From: CAZSLI01 sp964607705
GTDB lineage: Bacteria; Actinomycetota; Coriobacteriia; Anaerosomatales; PHET01
Direction of reading: 5' to 3'
NCBI GenBank assembly: GCA_964607705.1
Contig: CAZSLI010000002.1
Location: 1 to 64,000 of the forward strand
Length of the DNA: 64,000 bases
The notes beneath the pieces were generated by a model. That model was not told where the DNA came from and did no database searches. It saw nothing but the letters and a program-made list of their open reading frames with translations. Of this stretch, positions 62,708 to 64,000 are shown piece after piece (the stretch's first letter is position 1; every line of letters begins with the position of its first letter). Made by a program: the position numbers and the translations under genes.

Positions 62708-64000
62708 TCTGCGGCGACCCCTTTCTCAGCGGCGAGCGCAGCAGACACGACGGCGGGGTCGGGCCTCTCGGCCCCTTCCCTTGCGGCGACGTCTATCGCG
62801 ACCGACAGAGCAGCGGCGGCGACGTCGAGCCGAGTGCCAGCGGGCACGGCGGCGAGAAGCTCATGGGTCCACACGGGGGGCTCAGCGTCTACCGACGCCG
62901 AAGCGATCCACTCCTCGACGATATCGCGGTCGAAGACGGCGTCGCGCGCGGAAACGGTCTCAAGCTCGTCGTAGCGCCATGAGACCCGCCGCGCCGCAGC
63001 GAAGGCCTCAGCGACCTCCGGAGCGATGTCCGGCCGAAGGATGAGCATGAGACCGCCGAAGTCCTTCAGTGCCCAACGCAGAGAGGTCAGAGTGTTGACG
63101 ATCTTGAGTCGCAGATCCGCGGGCACCGTCGGCCAGATCTCGAAACGGTCGAACATGACGGCGACCGCACGTATGCGCGGCGAAGCGAACTTCACGAGCG
63201 CCACGAGTGTCTTGCTCGGCGCCTTCGAGACCTTGAGCTCCTCGGCCATCGACGATCGGCCCTGGGCCTGATAGGCCCTGACACCTCGTGCGACGACGGG
63301 TGAGAGATTCTTCTTGAGATAGGCGACAAGGTAGTCGCCGAGCAGCGACTCCACGTCCACAGGCTGAGCGTCGTCCGCAGCCGGGAGCGCAGTCTCGTCC
63401 ACGTCGCCGAGCGGCGTGACGAAAGCGGCGGCCATCGGGTCGTCCGGGGAGTCCTCGGAGGCCTTCAGCGACTCCTCGCCCTCGGCCGGATCGGTCTCCA
63501 GGCGATCGATACGCGCGGTGGACACGCGCATGAGCGCCTCGAGGTCCTCGGCTCCCTCGCGTGACGCAAGCGGCTCGCCGAAGATGCGCCGGGCGTAACC
63601 AGCAGGGTCCTCGGCCACGTCGGTTGCGACCGACGCGACGTCGAAGCCGGCCTCTGTGAGCGCCACCCACTCGGGCAGTGCCTCATCGGGAGTCGCAAGA
63701 GCGGCCTGGAGCCACGTGCCGATGGTCAGGTCCGGCTGACGCGCAGCCACCCACTCGGCTGCGGAATGCAGGACCGCCCGGACGCGCCCGATGCGCATCA
63801 TGTCCAGTGGCACGTAGAGCTGCATGATGCCGGGGACCGCCTCATCGGTGGCGAGCGCCCGCAGCGCAGGGGCAAGCGCCTGCACCGCGTAGATGGCGGG
63901 CAGGTCGCCCTTTTCCACGACGGTCGGACGGTGATCGGGGTCGGACGCGAGCACGTTCACGGCCGAAAGTAGCCGGTACGACGCGGCGACGACCGACAGG
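62704..64000 (-). CDS. Large protein of unknown function, possibly a P-loop ATPase (partial)
   Basis: The frame is open to the right edge, so the N-terminus is outside the window; only 432 codons are seen. The visible part is helical and Ala-rich (RAVAVMFDRFEIWPTVPADL could hold an ATPase-like acidic strand, FGGLMLILRPDIAPEVAEAF). It has an acidic linker (about LKASEDSPDDP). No Walker A is visible, since it would lie upstream. It overlaps the cytochrome start (ATGA), so the two are co-translated. I cannot name a family. Confidence 0.75.
   Translation of the reverse strand, partial: LSVVAASYRLLSAVNVLASDPDHRPTVVEKGDLPAIYAVQALAPALRALATDEAVPGIMQLYVPLDMMRIGRVRAVLHSAAEWVAARQPDLTIGTWLQAALATPDEALPEWVALTEAGFDVASVATDVAEDPAGYARRIFGEPLASREGAEDLEALMRVSTARIDRLETDPAEGEESLKASEDSPDDPMAAAFVTPLGDVDETALPAADDAQPVDVESLLGDYLVAYLKKNLSPVVARGVRAYQAQGRSSMAEELKVSKAPSKTLVALVKFASPRIRAVAVMFDRFEIWPTVPADLRLKIVNTLTSLRWALKDFGGLMLILRPDIAPEVAEAFAAARRVSWRYDELETVSARDAVFDRDIVEEWIASASVDAEPPVWTHELLAAVPAGTRLDVAAAALSVAIDVAAREGAERPDPAVVSAALAAEKGVAAE

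Overview
The window is GC-rich and carries a Gram-positive, non-mycobacterial style gene set: clpC, radA, disA, a sigH-type sigma factor, rex, the MEP-pathway genes ispD and ispF, chemotaxis genes with cheC and cheD, giant multiheme cytochromes, and secreted Ig-repeat proteins with an actinobacterial flavour. My best guess is an anaerobic member of the Actinomycetota, class Coriobacteriia (Anaerosomatales-like). This rests on gene content and general protein character and was not tested by a search. Nearly all genes read on the minus strand, so gene order below is given in the direction of transcription, from high to low coordinates.

Layout. (1) 28.5-1 kb is a long housekeeping stretch. It runs SAM hydroxide adenosyltransferase, YhaM-like HD protein, mtnP, M50/CBS protease, rex, tatA, greA, lysS, clpC, radA, disA, PIN-TRAM protein, ispD, ispF, cysE, cysS, rlmB, NYN nuclease, sigH, tRNA-Thr. 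After a small island (cyclic-nucleotide-binding protein, unknown protein, and a divergent class III cyclase) come tRNA-Tyr, tRNA-Thr, tRNA-Met, tuf, rpmG, tRNA-Trp, secE, nusG, rplK, rplA, rplJ, rplL and rpoB. This is almost the Bacillus subtilis clpC-to-rpoB order. (2) 28.6-41.5 kb is mixed: a lipoprotein, small unknowns, a DUF2085 membrane protein, tRNA-Pro, a 24-heme membrane-anchored cytochrome, ridA, a chemoreceptor, then a plus-strand group. That group is a small ferredoxin, a selenoprotein with an in-frame UGA, and a DUF362 ferredoxin protein. DnaJ-like, PBP1, EamA, VanZ-like and pilT genes follow. (3) 41.6-52.8 kb holds two cell-wall proteins and a chemotaxis operon (cheR, MCP, cheW, cheY, cheB, cheA, cheC, cheD, a Rossmann-GAF-GGDEF protein, and a small unknown). 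(4) 52.9-64 kb has an L,D-transpeptidase, then a four-gene minus-strand operon: unknown partial protein, a 14-heme cytochrome with an inserted FG-GAP propeller, a membrane-anchored unknown, and a 1628-residue Ig-repeat surface protein.

The most interesting object is the selenoprotein gene at 35071-35415. It is invisible to ordinary ORF calling because UGA is codon 23. It sits 9 bp behind a 66-residue ferredoxin-like gene. A perfect 16-bp palindrome of CsoR/CstR type lies in the 17-bp spacer and -10 box of the upstream promoter. Two cytochrome genes point to periplasmic or extracellular electron transfer. One is a triplicated hexaheme module on a NapC/NrfH-like head; the other has two heme arrays around a propeller. 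The window has no CRISPR array, transposase or prophage that I can see.
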